NCBI GenBank assembly: GCA_009602735.1
Contig: WELA01011174.1
Coordinates: 99,973 to 163,972, forward strand
DNA length: 64,000 nucleotides
Direction of reading: 5' to 3'
DNA from: Mesotaenium endlicherianum
Taxonomy: Eukaryota > Streptophyta > Zygnematophyceae > Zygnematales > Mesotaeniaceae
In this document: positions 10,701-23,570 of the stretch, piece by piece
Layout of the letters: each line of letters starts with the position of its first letter
How positions within the stretch are numbered: position 1 is the stretch's first letter
Position numbers and translations under genes: made by a program
Notes under the pieces: model-generated
The model's database searches: none
What the model was told of the DNA's origin: nothing
What the model saw: only the letters and a program-made list of their open reading frames with translations

Positions 10701-13296
10701 GAGTCATCCGAGATGGCATCTGGATGGGGGAGCCAATTAACATGCTTGCCAACAAACGAGGCGCGTCGGCGAAGCAAGCTCCCCTGGAGGAATTGCACAG
10801 CGGGCCTACTGCTGCCTCTGCTGCCGCTGCTGCCTTTCCTGGTGGGGATGTCGCACTGGGAGGCACGTCTGGGAATGAGGGGGTGATAAGCCCAGGGAAG
10901 ACTCTGAATGGCTCAGTGCAGGGTCTAGGGCGAGAGGAGAGCGGGATGTCTCCATTGGGAGGGGACAGCGAGTCTAGTCGCATGGACGAGCCCGAGCCTG
11001 GGCCCGACTCCGAGGGCGAGGGCGGGGATGGGGGCGAGTCCACAAGCCCGCGAAGCTCTGAGCAAAGTGCTGAAGGGAGTGGCGCCAACGGTGACGGCGA
11101 CGGCGACTCTGGGGGTGCTGGTGACGTCGCCAGGTCATCATCAGGCTCGGGAAGTCGCGTAGAAACTCGCCTGGTTATTACTGCAAGCGGAAGCCAGGTC
11201 ACTGTGAGCAGAAGGCACGGGGCAGAGGTGGTGGGGATGGGCGGCGTGAGCAGCTTCCGAGTGGAGGGCCTGGATGGGGCGGTGTTCCCGGGGGAAGCGG
11301 AATCCTCCTCCGACGAGGAAGGCATCATTGAGATTTCAGTGTCAGCGGACGGCAGTGGCGACATCATAATTTATGGGGAGGGCGGGTGTATAAAAGTCAT
11401 CGAGGGCACGGACGACGGCGTGGATGGTGGGACGATCATAGAACTCTCTGGAGGTAGTGGGTGGGGGGAGGAGGGGGAAGAGGAAGAGGAGGAGGAGGAC
11501 GAGGCGGAGGTTGGTACTTCTCTGTACAAGCTGGAGATTCTGAACATACAGCTGGACAGCTCTTCTGGCCTACAGGTAGCGGTCCCCCCACATGTATCAG
11601 CTGGTCGGATGCCCTCGCTGAGTTCTTCCCAGCTTTTAAACATCAGGGGGTTTGTTGGGGGGTGGACTTGTGTTTGCGCTCATGCTCTCTTTGTACCTCT
11701 GCAGGCTTTGTGGATTTGGTAGCAGCCTGGGATGTGGGAGCGTGCTTGACTGCCCATGGGGCTGAGCTACCCTGGTTGATTGTGTTCTTGGATCTTTGCA
11801 TTGGTGGTACTAAAGCAAGGGGCCTGCTTTTGCGGTAATTGTAGTATAAAGCACTCCTCTCAGCAGTGCTGGGAGGAGTAGGTGGTCCGCAGCAGCTGCG
11901 CGCGTCGTCGTCCTTGCTCCCTGGAGCAGCGCTGTCAGAGTGGTGAGACTCTGGCGCTCCCCGTGGCCGAATGTGAGTTGCGTTGGCTGGTTGGATATTT
12001 CTGAGAGGATGTGCAAGTGTGCCTCTGTATGTGTGCGCGCGCATGAGGCGTGATCAGGAAAGTGTGGATGCGACGGCGTGGGGCCTGGCGCGGCCCGACA
12101 TGCTGGCGCAGTCAGCATCCAGCATCGTGGAGCGCGCCAACTCGCTGGAGCGCGCTCGCAGCTGCATGGCCGACCTCGTGCTCCGTGAGACGGGCACCTC
12201 TGTTGATGTAAGCCTTACGTCTCTAGCTCACGTGTCGAAGGATTTCCTATCCTTCCCTGTTTCCCCCTCCTCCCCTCCTCCCGGGTTGCACTTGGCATTC
12301 GGCTCCTGGCACCCTTTCACCCAGCTTGCAGCGGTGCCTGGTTGTCCATGCTGGGTGCAAGCTGGAGCTTTTGGATAGGCTGCTGGCCGCATCTTGCCTT
12401 TCCGGTCTAGTCTGGATCCCCAAGCCAAATACGTCCCTCCCCTTGCCGCAGAACAGCGCCATTCCTGGGCATGCAACCGTCGATCTTGGTCGCGGCACTC
12501 TGCTTTGCTAGAGGTCTGCTCCAGTCTGTTCACTCCAGTCAGTCGTTCACGTTGGCATTAGTTCCTCAGAGAGCAGGCATCCTTCACATATGCAGGAGGC
12601 TCTAGAAGAGAGCCCGCGCGGCACCTGCAGTGCAGTGCCGTCCGTATCAGAGCGCTGCCTGAGGGTCTGCTGCAGCTGCGCATGGCCTCTCACTCTGCTG
12701 GGTGCTTGCATCGCTTGAGCTTGCAGGAGGTGTTCATGGTGGGGATCGACCATCTGGGGATTGACCTGCGGGTGCGCACTGGCATTGAGCTGAAGACCCT
12801 GCGCTTCCCCTTCCGCTACCCGGTACCCCCCCCTCCGCACTGCCGACATCTTCTATGACTGCATGCTCGCTCGCTTATGTGCCTCTTGTGCGCATTCTCA
12901 GCCTGGGCTGCCTGACAACTCTACCTCGCACGTCTGGTGAGCGATGTTGAGCTGCAATCTCGCGAAATTGAGATTGCTAAGAGGGTCAATCAATCAAGGG
13001 ATGAAGCATTTGGCTTAGACTGCCTGAGCTTCCATTTCTGTCATGCATCCTTAGGGTGTGTTTGTAACGTGAAGAAGTGGGACCAGAAGAGGAGTTCGGA
13101 GCGCTGCTTGCCTGACAGAGGCTCTTGGCCCTGTCGTTGCTTCTGGGTGGCGCTCGCGATGCAGGCCATCAACGAGAGATTCGCAGAAAAGCTTCTGGAT
13201 GAGCTCCTGCGACCGCGGGCGCCCCAGTCGCGGTCAAACCCGAAGCGGAATCGACAGCCCAAGCGCGTTAAGGGCCGCTTCAAGCGCCCGACTTGA
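7742..13296 (+). CDS. At3g49140-like protein (HugZ/FMN-binding split-barrel type) with large acidic insertion
   Basis: Nine exons: 7742-8008, 8400-8493, 8760-8827, 9242-9400, 9935-10078, 10349-11575, 12058-12207, 12727-12822, 13165-13296. All are GT-AG, with a continuous frame of 778 residues. Blocks in order match what I recall of Arabidopsis At3g49140: LTPAEMARTIAEV, then DILxNL-like DDDEILRNLEGD, IGFGTMDEV, an Asp/Glu-rich stretch, LETLQWIHPREFATRLADV, TSLYKLEILNIQLDS, RPDMLAQSASSIVERA and VGIDHLGIDLRVRTG. That family is usually placed with HugZ-like/DUF2470 split-barrel folds and predicted to be plastid-located; its function is unknown. The basic N-terminus could be part of a transit peptide, but the true start may lie in an upstream exon because the frame stays open above the Met. 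Exon 6 (409 codons) inserts a long Gly/Ser/Asp/Glu region between conserved blocks, making the protein roughly half as long again as the Arabidopsis one (about 500 aa, from memory). A PPR label sometimes given to this family is not supported: no PPR repeats are visible. Confidence 0.85.
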
Positions 13297-16200
13297 ACGC
13301 CTCTGGAGCTTCAGCACCTTCTACGGCAGTTCCCTGGCTCTTTGGTGGCTGATTTGCCAGATTCGACAGATCTCAGGCGTCCAGAGCCTAGTTGACACTT
13401 GTGCTATTTTGCCTGAACGCCCGACACAGATTGACCACCTTTGTGTGGCGTTCTAAGACTCGGATGGCCAGCTGAGCATCTAGGCGTCTGTTCCTTAGTC
13501 TGTCAAGTTACCGATGACATTGTTGTGCGTGAGTTGATTTACGGACGCTTTTTTAATGTACACCCTTGGCGTTACTGATGGTGTGCAGCCCTAGTTAGGA
13601 CAGACCGTGACTAGAGTTTGTAAGGTACTGTTTGTAGTTGCCTCTAAGAAGACTTTCTGTTCAAGTTAGTCCATTAGCATTCCAGGATACGAGTTGTGAT
13701 TTATAGATTCATTTACACTTAGCTTGCTCAATTGTACTGACTCCATATATATATGCCCTTCAGTCCAATTCCTCTTCTAGGGCTTTTGGATTCTTTGCAG
13801 GTATGGAAGATTCACAACCCATATCCTGGAACGCGTATTAACTGGCTATATGGACACACAAATGTACCTAAATTAAGATGAGCCGCATAAAACATAGCAA
13901 ATAGTCTACGCACCAGTTTACGAGTGATGTTTGATTGTCTCAAGGTACCACTCGACAGTGAAAGCCAGGATAAGGGAGCACTATCATCTGAGATATGCGG
14001 ACCTGAACGCAATAGCAGGCGCACCATACTATGACAGCCAATAAACAGGTATTGAAGAAGCAGCAAGCAGCACCGAGTTGGGGCAGGCCCACCAAAAACA
14101 TGCTAACTGATTTTGTGAGGATATGGATTGCTAGGTCTGATAACAAGTCATTTACATGCAAAGAATCTCTGCATCTGAATATGAAGCTTAAGCTGTTGTC
14201 CACAATAGACACAGCTACCGCCCAGCAGTCACAGCAGCCTGCAGCTCGTCACCCTCTGGCACATGGGTAATCCAGTTGAACTACTGTCGACCAGAAGGTG
14301 ATAGGCATGATAATTATATAAGGAAAGCCTGCGTATGATGCTGCTTTAAGAAAGTGAAGGAACAACGGAGATGACTACACTTATGTTAGCTTCTCCCCTC
14401 GTGCTTGTAAAATGTGATGTCCACGTACTGGCATCAACAGTTGGCATAGTGCAAGTGTCGAGCATTGACAACCGCATCTAACATAGAACCTTCAGTCAAA
14501 GTCGAGGTTTTCAAAGGAGCCAGTATGCCTGGTCAGTAATTGTCTCCTTCTACAAGCAAGTGAGATATTCATGCCGCTTCACAAAACAGCTAAATGAGTG
14601 TTACACTAAGGATCGCGCTTGCAGGGTCTTGAACACTCTAGCAAAACAGGGTTCTATCCTTTCAAATATGGGGAGGATACTAATCACCTTCTCCTACTCT
14701 ATGGCAAGGACAACTGCTCGACAGCAAGGTACCTGAAGTAGGCGGAGTCAACGCACATGAAGGTACACACACATAAGAAGAGATCAAAGGAGACAGATCG
14801 AGAGCCCGTTGTCTTAGACTGCAATCATCACAGGCACGGCATTCTTGGCTCCTTTTGTGACAATGTTGGCTGCGTTTACTTACAGTGCGACACAAGTAGA
14901 CTTTGGCGCCAATTAAACATGCTAGTAATATGGGCATTCTCATGACTGAGAAAACCACTTGGCTCACTAACTTCGTAGAGCCCGTCGATCCCACCAAAGA
15001 GCCAAACAAGCAGCTCCCTTCACTTTCTCCCACAGAGAAGGAACGCTGATCACTGCAGACGAGCGTTGGCGTATATGTTTCATAAAAGCATGGGGGAGCA
15101 GACAGAGAGACATTGCCTACAGCAAGCCAGTGAGAGACTGCCAGTAACAGCATGCCTGGCTGCTGAACAAAAGCCCACTCAGAGGCTCTGCCATAAGTGG
15201 CTACCAAAATAAACCGCCAGAACTCTATCTGGCAACCCTTTACCTCTTCGCCTTGTTCAACCCTCGGCACCCTGCAGTTTGTGCCCGGATCTTGGTTGGA
15301 TTGCCCCCGGCACTCCTTCCACACAATAGAAGCCATTGGTGCCGTGGTAACCATCACCTATTCCTCCATGATACAGCCTGCCTTTGCCATCTTCAGCGGG
15401 CCCAGGGAAGGGAGGTAGGAGCCATCATCGAACACGGCTGCCGCCAGCTCAACGAGCCTCAAACTGCACAACTGAAACCCGCAAAGAGAAGATAGGAGAG
15501 ACTAAGGTTCTGGTGGTACTGAACTCGATGTTGCAACAGGTAAGACGCAGACTGACAGCATGCATAGCAGTACCGGCACAAGATAGTGTGAACATCTGGT
15601 GGTAGTGAACATGCATGGCCAATATCCACACATGACTGTCTGCTGACTGCCAGAAATATTGCAAGTAACAAGCTCATGTCTGAAGGAGTGCTTTCAAAAC
15701 CTCCTCAAATGTGTGTACACCTTCATTCTCAATCATGTTCTCTTTTCACCTTTTTGGGGTTTAAGGCGCGCCCAAGGGAGAGGGGTTGGGGGGGGGGCTG
15801 CATGATGGTGTTAGGAGTGCGTCCTTAGGTGAGGAAGAAATTTTCTAAGGCATAACAGGCATGACCCCTTCGGACTTGGCCTTCTTAGCACTACGATCTT
15901 TGCCAGTCTAAGGCGCAAAAAACACTAAATGACCCCCTTCTACCGCTCCCCAGTGCATTCTACCCAATATACAAAAGGTGCAGAGACACACTTGTATCCA
16001 TAAAGGTATACAAGCTTTCTCACATCCCCCTAGACCTACTTAGCTGCCTACTAAAGTTGAAGTACTTGTGCTTAAAAAAGGTGGGAAAAAGACTGACTTC
16101 GTCTCGTCCGCTTCTTGTACAAAATTCGATAGCCACACTCACGGCACTGAATGACATCCCCGGGCTTCAGAGTATTGTCGGCACCGCAATCTGCATGACA

Positions 16201-17764
16201 CAGCATGTGACAGAGCAAGTTGACTTAAGTCCCATAAGGACATCTGGTTGATGTCACTCGTCTGAGACGTCCACTACGTGTGTTCATTATCGGCCTCCAA
16301 CCTTTGGCTCAATTCTTCCCATATACTGCCACATTTTTACATTAAGGAACTTCAGTGCACACCCACCTAAAACGCGACTACTATTGCTCGATAGACATAG
16401 GGAGGAGCTTCAGGAGGCCGCATAAAGCGCATGCACAAGGTTACTAATTAAGAAATTCATGCGTAACGTGCTTGCTAGGAGTTCATGATGCATCCTGTCA
16501 CATTTTTACCGTATGAATATATATAACCCGATGTAAAACACAAGGATTACTAGGAAAATTTTATGAAACCAGGACGTCCACCTCTCAATCTCAACTGGGG
16601 TAAGCGAGCGAAAATACCTCCGCAAAGATATGTTACAGGCTCAGCAACCGACCCGCTATCCATGGTCGCACCCTAAGTTCTCTATCTTCTCTGTTTCGCA
16701 CTTCGCACTCACATAATATTCTAAGGTGATGGAGATGGCCACCGGAGATGGCCTGCCGACCCTTGCGTATGGGTGCGCAGATCTGAACCACTTTGAAGTA
16801 ATTTTGAACGGTGCCATTTAGCTGCGACCTAGCTGCGATTCCAAAGCAGGACATGTAGTGGCATCAAGTGGCATGTAGGCGCTGATGTAGGCAGCGTGCA
16901 ATCCAATACCCTAGTCCCGCCTGGTCCCGCCCTACACTCCGTCCTCCATGTTGCCTGCACACCCCTGCATGCTTTTGCACACTCTTGCACTATTGAGTAT
17001 GACCCACGCGCCACTCGCTCGGTATGATAGACGTTACGATCGATGAATCTGAGGCAGGTATGCATCAGAAAATGTGAATGACGAGAGTCTTCAAGTTCAC
17101 ACTGCTTCACACAGGCTGGTAAGGTCTTCAACTTGCTTCAACTCGTATTTCAACTCTGATCAAACAGGTGACGTCGTATGGTAAGCAGGCTTGGCTATGT
17201 CTTGGCGACTAGACTAGAATTTCCCAACTATCGCTACTTGGGTGTCAAGATTCCTCTCGTACGGCGAGCTCAGTACGCTCAAGATGTGCCGAACCAGCCC
17301 GTTCGAGGTCGATTTCGTAGGGGCGGGATCGACACAACCAGCAGTCCTTTGGGTATGTTGGATATGCCTGGTTCGGGTGCGGTTGGGGCCCTACTTGCGA
17401 CTTGTTGCTGCTTCCTAGTTCGCTGCCTATGGGTGCCATCTGGGTAAGGATAAGCTTCGGCGACAAAATTGCTATCGCACGCTTGCGGTGGTCTGGTAGG
17501 TAAGGGGGGAGACAAAAGTCTATCAGCCACCAACCATCCGCCATGACAATACCTGAAATCTCTTGCGTGCAACGACTGGAGTCGAGGGTTGTCTATTTCG
17601 ACGAGGGTTAGGTTATGCTAAAGAAGGTATATGACAACGTAATAGCACTGCTTGTGAGGAAGATGTAAGCAGCTGAACTGCTTGCCGGCATCTTATCGTG
17701 GGCGTCCTCTTCCAGTGCGTTTTGGCCTTGTCCTGTGACAAGGTAAGGTCTTGATTTTGTAGCG
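13297..17764. other. Intergenic region and SnRK2 5' flank
   Basis: About 4.5 kb without a gene I recognise. It should contain the 3' UTR of the At3g49140-like gene and the promoter and 5' UTR of SnRK2. A TTTTGTAG|CG acceptor-like site lies directly before the SnRK2 ATG, so the leader may be spliced. A poly-G run lies near 15789-15798. A 225-codon minus-strand frame at 15357-14680 has no recognisable motif and no good splice partners. Confidence 0.5.
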
Positions 17765-20700
17765 ATGGACCGCTATGAGCTAGTAAGGGATATTGGCTCA
17801 GGTAATTTTGGTGTCGCACGCTTGATGCGCGACAAGAAGACGAAGGAGCTCATTGCTGTCAAGTTCATAGAGAGGGGAGAGAAGGTAAGCAGATTGAACC
17901 TACTTGTTGTCCTTCACAAGTTTCTCGCGGTTTATATCATTGAGTATTCTTTAATTTGGTATCCGGAGACATGTTAATATTTTGTCTTGTCGTGCATTTC
18001 CTAGCATTCTTGGTGAAGACAAAGCTCTTGAAACTACCTTGATTAATTCAGTCTGAAATGCAAGAATCGGAGAAAATGTCTGTGAAAGGTTGACACCGTA
18101 GCGCAAGTAAAGTGCGGCCCCTAAGTATCTACTCTTTCGCTTTGTGCGCGTGAACTTATGTATGTTGAGCGGCAATGTCTGTGACTGCATGTTGGGGTTG
18201 CCAGATTGACGAGAATGTTCAGCGGGAAATCATAAACCATCGGTCTCTGCGACATCCCAACATCGTCCGTTTTAAAGAGGTACGTGAGAGACTTAATCAC
18301 TTATGGTGCTTACATAATGTCAGACGTGCTCTGCATATGTGTCTTTTGAACCTACACATCCTTCTGACATGTCTGCAATATGACAATTATTGCTGTTAGC
18401 TTGCGCAGTGGCCTTTCTCGTGTAAGGTCACATTGAGCTATATCTTGCTTAGCTTTGACTGAAGTTTCATTGTTTTGTCCTATGGCCAGGTCTTTCTCAC
18501 AGCAACGCATCTTGGCATCGTCATGGAATATGCTGCTGGAGGAGAGCTCTTTGAGAGAATCTGTAATGCTGGGCGCTTCAGCGAGGATGAGGTGATAAAG
18601 TGACCATGCATATTACAGATGCTTTCTTATGGCATTTGGAGATGTTCATCTGTTCTACATGAAATTTCGATGTGTAATTGTAAGTTCGCTGAAGTCTAGG
18701 GCGGTTCATCTACTTCTAATGAGTAATACTAGTATAACCTTTGGTGGATAGGTGCTGATAGTGTTGTTTTTTTGTTTTTGCAGGCTCGCTATTTCTTCCA
18801 GCAATTGGTATCGGGCATCAGCTACTGTCACAACATGGTGAGCATTGCACAAATTTTGTTGCATGAGGTCTATAAGATTTCTCTGGATTCCTGCTCTATT
18901 TGGTAGACTGCCATGGGCTGATGCGTGATGTGTATTTTTGCAGCAAATTTGCCATAGGGATTTGAAGCTGGAGAATACTCTGCTGGATGGCAGTCCTGCA
19001 CCTCGTCTCAAAATTTGTGATTTTGGCTACTCCAAGGTATGCGCAGAGTACACTCTGAGCTTTGCTCCTAAGGTTCCTTGTTTCTACTGATAGTTTGCCA
19101 AATAGAGTAGCAACTGCATGTAGTAGCTCTGCTGGGGCTGGAAATACATCTTGGTGACTTTAACCAGGTCTAAGAACATGTTTTTAAGGTTACTGGGTGC
19201 CCTTTGTTGGCAATTTGCCTAATGTTAACCAACCTATGCATTGTTTTGTTTCATCAGTCCTCTCTTCTTCACTCTCAGCCAAAGTCTACGGTGGGCACTC
19301 CTGCTTACATTGCCCCAGAGGTACTATCAAAGAAAGAGTATGATGGCAAGGTACGTTGCTAATGCTCACCCCACTCAAGTGTTGCATTTTGGGTTTCTCA
19401 TGCATAAGGTTGATGATGATGATGTGTACATAAATTTCAATGGGAAGTGTCACATTGATTGGGACAATATATCTACACCGTGGTAACATTAGGCCATAAA
19501 ATGATAATTTAAAAACACAAATTGCCGAAGGCTGTATTATTCCCTATTGGAGTCAACCCTTATGGACAGTACCTGAGGGGCAACGAATTACCGGCAATAT
19601 TATTGTTGCATTAGGAGGTCACTTTGTATCCTCAAGAGGATTTGACCTAGGTGGCTTGGGGAGGCAGTTGCAGTTGACATCCAAGAAGGTGGTGGGTTGT
19701 CTGCCTACAGCTGCTTTCAGACATGTTTCCTTTTTATGCTTGTCTGGAGAGTCTGTGTGGAGGTTGCGCTTCAGCAATTTGCAACCTGGTTCATTTTTTG
19801 GTTTTGCAGACTGCTGATGTATGGTCTTGCGGCGTGACACTGTACGTCATGCTGGTGGGAGCATATCCGTTCGAGGATCCCGATGATCCTAGAAATTTCA
19901 GAAAGACCATTGGGGTAAGTTCATAGCTTCTTGACAAGAGGGGTTGCCTGTGTGCTAGGCAGACCCTGCAATTGCTGGCTACTACGTCTGACATGAGGTA
20001 GTTTGATCATACGTCTTTTTGGTTCATAGGGGGGTCGCTGGAGAAAAAGAGGGCCAGTCGGTGAAGTCCTGCTTTTGAATTTGTCAAAGTGTTGTTCAGT
20101 TTTGGTCCTACTCCTGTTTATGCAATTGTACTCTGTTTGACTGGTCCCAGTGGAGCCTAGCATGTTGGAGCCCAATTTTGCTTCGTAATATGGGTTCCAT
20201 GGCTAGCTCTCTACCTGTACTGGGCACATAGCAAGTCTGCCTGCCTGTTTAGTTGGGAGAGTGGGAGGTCAGCTCCCTGGCAGCTCTCTGACGCGGCTGC
20301 ATGTTTTCTTTCCTCTCTCCTTTTGGTTGGTTGTGGTGTGCACGTACATATGCGTCTCCTACGTCTTGTCGGGGTGGGACATGCTCAGCGTATCTTCACA
20401 TCACAATACACGATACCAGAAAACTTACAACTATCACCTGAGTGCAGGCATCTACTGTCCTGCATCTTTATTGTTGACCCTTCTAAGGTATGACTTGTTT
20501 TGCGTTTGCCCTATTGTCTGTTGTTTTGCGTGAACAGCGTATCATGAGCGTCCAGTACACTGTTCCACCCTATGTCCGCTTAACGCCAGAGTGCAAACAC
20601 CTTCTGTCTCGCATCTTTACTGCGAATCCTACTAAGGTACGAAGCTTATGAACTGAGTATCCTGCCCGTTGTCTTCTTGAGTTTCTTGTCTGGCATGAGC

Positions 20701-21139
20701 TTGTTCTCCCACCCCCTGTGCACGAGTTGTCTCCTATTCCTCTCTTTTGTAGCGGTGATTGATTGTGCATGTTTTAGTCTGCATTGGCCAACACTCCTGT
20801 CATGAGTTTGTTGTTCTAAGCATTTGTCTATTCCTTTTGTTTTGTCAATCTATTCTGCAGCGTATAACAATGCCTGAGATCAGGCAGCACTCATGGTTTT
20901 TGAAGAACCTTCCCGCTGACCTCTTAGCGGAGAATGATCCAAGCTACCAGTATGATGATCCCAATCACCCCCCCCAGAGCATAGAGGAGATTATGAGGAT
21001 ATTGCAAGAAGCTAGAACCCCTGGCATCGGTGCAAATTCGGGTCAGTATCTAGGGGACAAGGGCGCAGAAGAAGATGAAGATATGGATGGTGAGACGGAC
21101 GACCTTGAAAGCAGTGGGGAGTTTGTGTGCGCCATGTAA
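17765..21139 (+). CDS. SnRK2: SnRK2 protein kinase, ABA-activated subclass III (OST1-like)
   Basis: Ser/Thr kinase of 339 residues from nine exons: 17765-17884, 18205-18279, 18490-18591, 18784-18837, 18944-19036, 19258-19350, 19810-19914, 20538-20636, 20861-21139. All are GT-AG and every junction is phase 0, and the sizes of the small exons (75, 102, 54, 93, 93, 105, 99) are those of plant SnRK2 genes. Visible: Gly loop GSGNFG (11-16), Lys33 in [13 protein letters not shown] with Asp123, DFG at 143-145, activation loop [18 protein letters not shown] with Ser154 and Ser158 matching the activating serines of OST1. The C-terminus has the SnRK2 box (IEEIMRIL) and an acidic tail ending in [11 protein letters not shown], close to the SSGEIVYAM end that defines the PP2C-binding, ABA-responsive subclass. 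It would phosphorylate ion channels and bZIP factors in drought/ABA signalling. The odd feature is a second exon 8 upstream (separate entry). Identity very secure; subclass likely. Confidence 0.97.
20389..20487 (+). CDS. SnRK2: Alternative exon 8 (8a) of the SnRK2 gene
   Basis: A 99-base open block, flanked by CTCAG on the left and GTATGA on the right, that translates to another version of kinase exon 8: it starts Arg-Ile, keeps QYT, PEC, HLLS and IF, and ends Pro-Ser-Lys. It is the same length and phase as the standard exon 8 at 20538-20636 and shares 18 of 33 residues with it, but many codons differ at silent sites, so the duplication is old and the frame has been kept. The intron between the two is only 50 bases. 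Differences fall in the C-lobe: Cys replaces the Arg of LLSRIF, and Asp-Pro is kept where the downstream copy has Asn-Pro. Using either exon keeps the frame; using both would insert 33 residues. It could instead be a decaying duplicate, but clean splice sites and an open frame argue otherwise. Confidence 0.75.
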
Positions 21140-22529
21140 TCCAGTTTTACTATGTAATTGAGGAGTTTGCGCGGATTATTCCTTGTTTTATTCCAGGTCC
21201 ACGCGTGTAGATTGTGGTCAAGACATGATCTGGGACAGTCTTGTATTAGATCACGAGCAAATAAGGTGCGGATGCAATTAGAAATAGGATGGGGAAGTTT
21301 ACTGAGGATAGGAGTAGATTATTTGTGCAAAGGTGTACATACAATATGCTAAGCAGCACTCCACATTTGCAGTCTTCGTGCCTGCTGTGATTGGGCTTTA
21401 AGCGGGTACTTTCACTTTTGGAAGAGCTATGTCTTTGTGTCACAGCATGATTGCATGCATAGGGCCCCTTGCCTCACGACACTTGAATGTCATCTGATTT
21501 GTGTTTTTATCAGTCCTATAATGTGCCCTTGTATGCTGTTGTATTGCATTCTACTACTTACCTACTAATGCTAAACGACTCCACGGAATCCTCTTCTTAC
21601 AAAAGCAAGCACTTTTTCATCTTATTCTCAAAAGGTAAGGCCTCAATTGTGCGCAATTGACGGGCACGCTCTTGCAAGAGTTTCATATAAAATTGAGGTA
21701 CCCTGTACAGCCTAGATCTATTGTCTATATAACAGTGTGCAGCAAAGAATGCTTGAACTATGTAAACTTTCACACATCCGGAGATTTCCTTGAACACAAC
21801 CCGTGGTCCCTTCTCGTATAGGCACTACCAAGGTGCTTATGCTGTGAGTTATTACAATTGTTCAACGCTATACCATGAGAGGCGGGCTTCTCAACGCGAT
21901 CGTGTTTCTGAGGGTGGAAAGACATCCGCTTGCGTAGTCCTCTTTCATCAGCTAAGAGGCGAGTGGAGCTGCCATGTGTGACAACCTGGCAATCGTCCGC
22001 TTGTTTGAGTTGAGAGAATGGGGTACTATCTAAGTTGTATTCTGACATGGCACTTGAGGATAAAAGAGGAGTAAGGTAAGTAGCAGAACAATCTGGTGGA
22101 GAAGGGTAGCAATCTGAACTTGCTATATGACTTTCATTTTTTGCTAAGTAGCAAAACAAAGTGACAATGGTAGCAATAAGAAGCAAGAAGCACGATTTAG
22201 CCCAAAACCTCACAAAGTGTTGCAGATCGTTTCCTCCAGCCCTGTAATTCTACAAACTTGAAAGCATTCCTGGCGGGCTCCACCGTGAAGTGTATAAGCG
22301 ATGATTGTCACGTAGTACCACACCACAATGAACAACCGGCATTTCCTGTCCGTGTCAGGACATGCACATTCTTCGACATAACTCCAAAAGTATTCGGCCC
22401 TTTGCTGGCAGGTTGAAGGTCCTTTTTCCAGCAGGGGTTGTCACTATATAGTCTCCTTTTTGTCTCCGGCTCTTTGTCTGTATTGTACTCCTCCTCGGAT
22501 CCTACAAGCTTGCCATGACAGGTCCACAC
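21140..22529. other. SnRK2 3' UTR and intergenic, last host-like stretch
   Basis: About 1.4 kb of AT-richer DNA with no recognisable gene on either strand. It runs to the edge of the retrotransposon block, whose first recognisable base is near 22570. Confidence 0.5.
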
Positions 22530-23101
22530 ATGATTACGCCTATCAATAGAATGAGATAAAAAATAGATGCCAAAGAAGTTATGCCTATTTATAATTTTTT
22601 GCCTAAGTGCTCCTCTCTAGGAGGAAGCTACGGATTTTCCTAAGTGTTCGTCAAATCGTCCCTTCCAGAATATTTGTTAGTAAGCCAGATCAGTCTAATC
22701 TGACGTGTCGGGCCGAATTGACGTCCACATACATGCATCGACATTACTAGAATATTCTATCTTAGACGCGCTAGGCTAAACCGAAACTTCTAGGTAAATC
22801 GACCTAGTCGGCACTCCGCGTCAGCCAAACTTACGTGAAGGTTCGAGTTCATTCTAACGGGCCAGATCGCTCGACGCTGTCAGTCAATCCGACGGTCGCG
22901 ATCACCGCCAATTAAGGACAGTCGTCAACCGACCTCAAAACTAATTAAACTTCTGAAATCCGTAACTCTCTCAATACTTGACCAAATTTGATGAACTTTA
23001 TATCAAAATGACCACAAAAATGCATTCTAAACTACTGTACAATCAAAACATACTTTCATGAAACTCAAAAATGCACTTTATAAACCTATGACCTTACATC
23101 A
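22530..23101 (-). repeat. LTR of C0, left copy
   Basis: Reverse complement begins TGATGTAAGG at 23101. It matches the complete family C LTR at 40910-41509 and, over 22699-23095, the partial LTR at 23571-23975. Left end approximate. Confidence 0.8.
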
Positions 23102-23570
23102 TCCCCCTCCTCAAGATGCGACGTCCTCGACGCATTCTGCAAATAACGTCTCAACTTACTCTTACAATGAGTCATATTGGCCTCTGGCTCCCAAGTGTTG
23201 TCGTCCGCATGGTAGCCTTTCCACTTGACCAGATACTCTTGAATAAGTTGTTGACCTCGCTTGACTCGTCGATCGCCGACAATCGCCTCCACTTCATACT
23301 CCAACACATCATCGATCTCGACCGGTGGTGGCGGTGTAGGTAATGGTCCTGGATGTCCTTCATTCGGGTCAACGCATGGCCGCAAACAGCTGACATGGAA
23401 CACATCATGGATACGCCAGCCTGAAGGAAGCTCCAACTTGTAGGTCACTAGATTCACCTGCTTGAGCACCACAAAGGGACCGATAAACCGTGCCCGCAGT
23501 TTCCTCTTGCCTGTGAAAGGTAGATTCTCTGTTGACAACAGTACTTTGTCACCCACATGGTATGTCACTT

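Noticed and set aside
10471-11367. 298-codon minus-strand frame
   Set aside because: Antisense shadow of exon 6; Pro/Ser-rich because the sense strand is Gly/Asp/Ser-rich.
7742-13296. PPR protein label for the At3g49140-like gene
   Set aside because: No 35-residue helical repeats in the joined exons; the label is inherited for this family.
14680-15357. 225-codon minus-strand frame in the intergenic region
   Set aside because: Cys/Ser-rich with no recognisable domain, no matching exons or splice sites; likely chance. An alternative frame at 15474-15360 looked slightly exon-like but was too weak to report.
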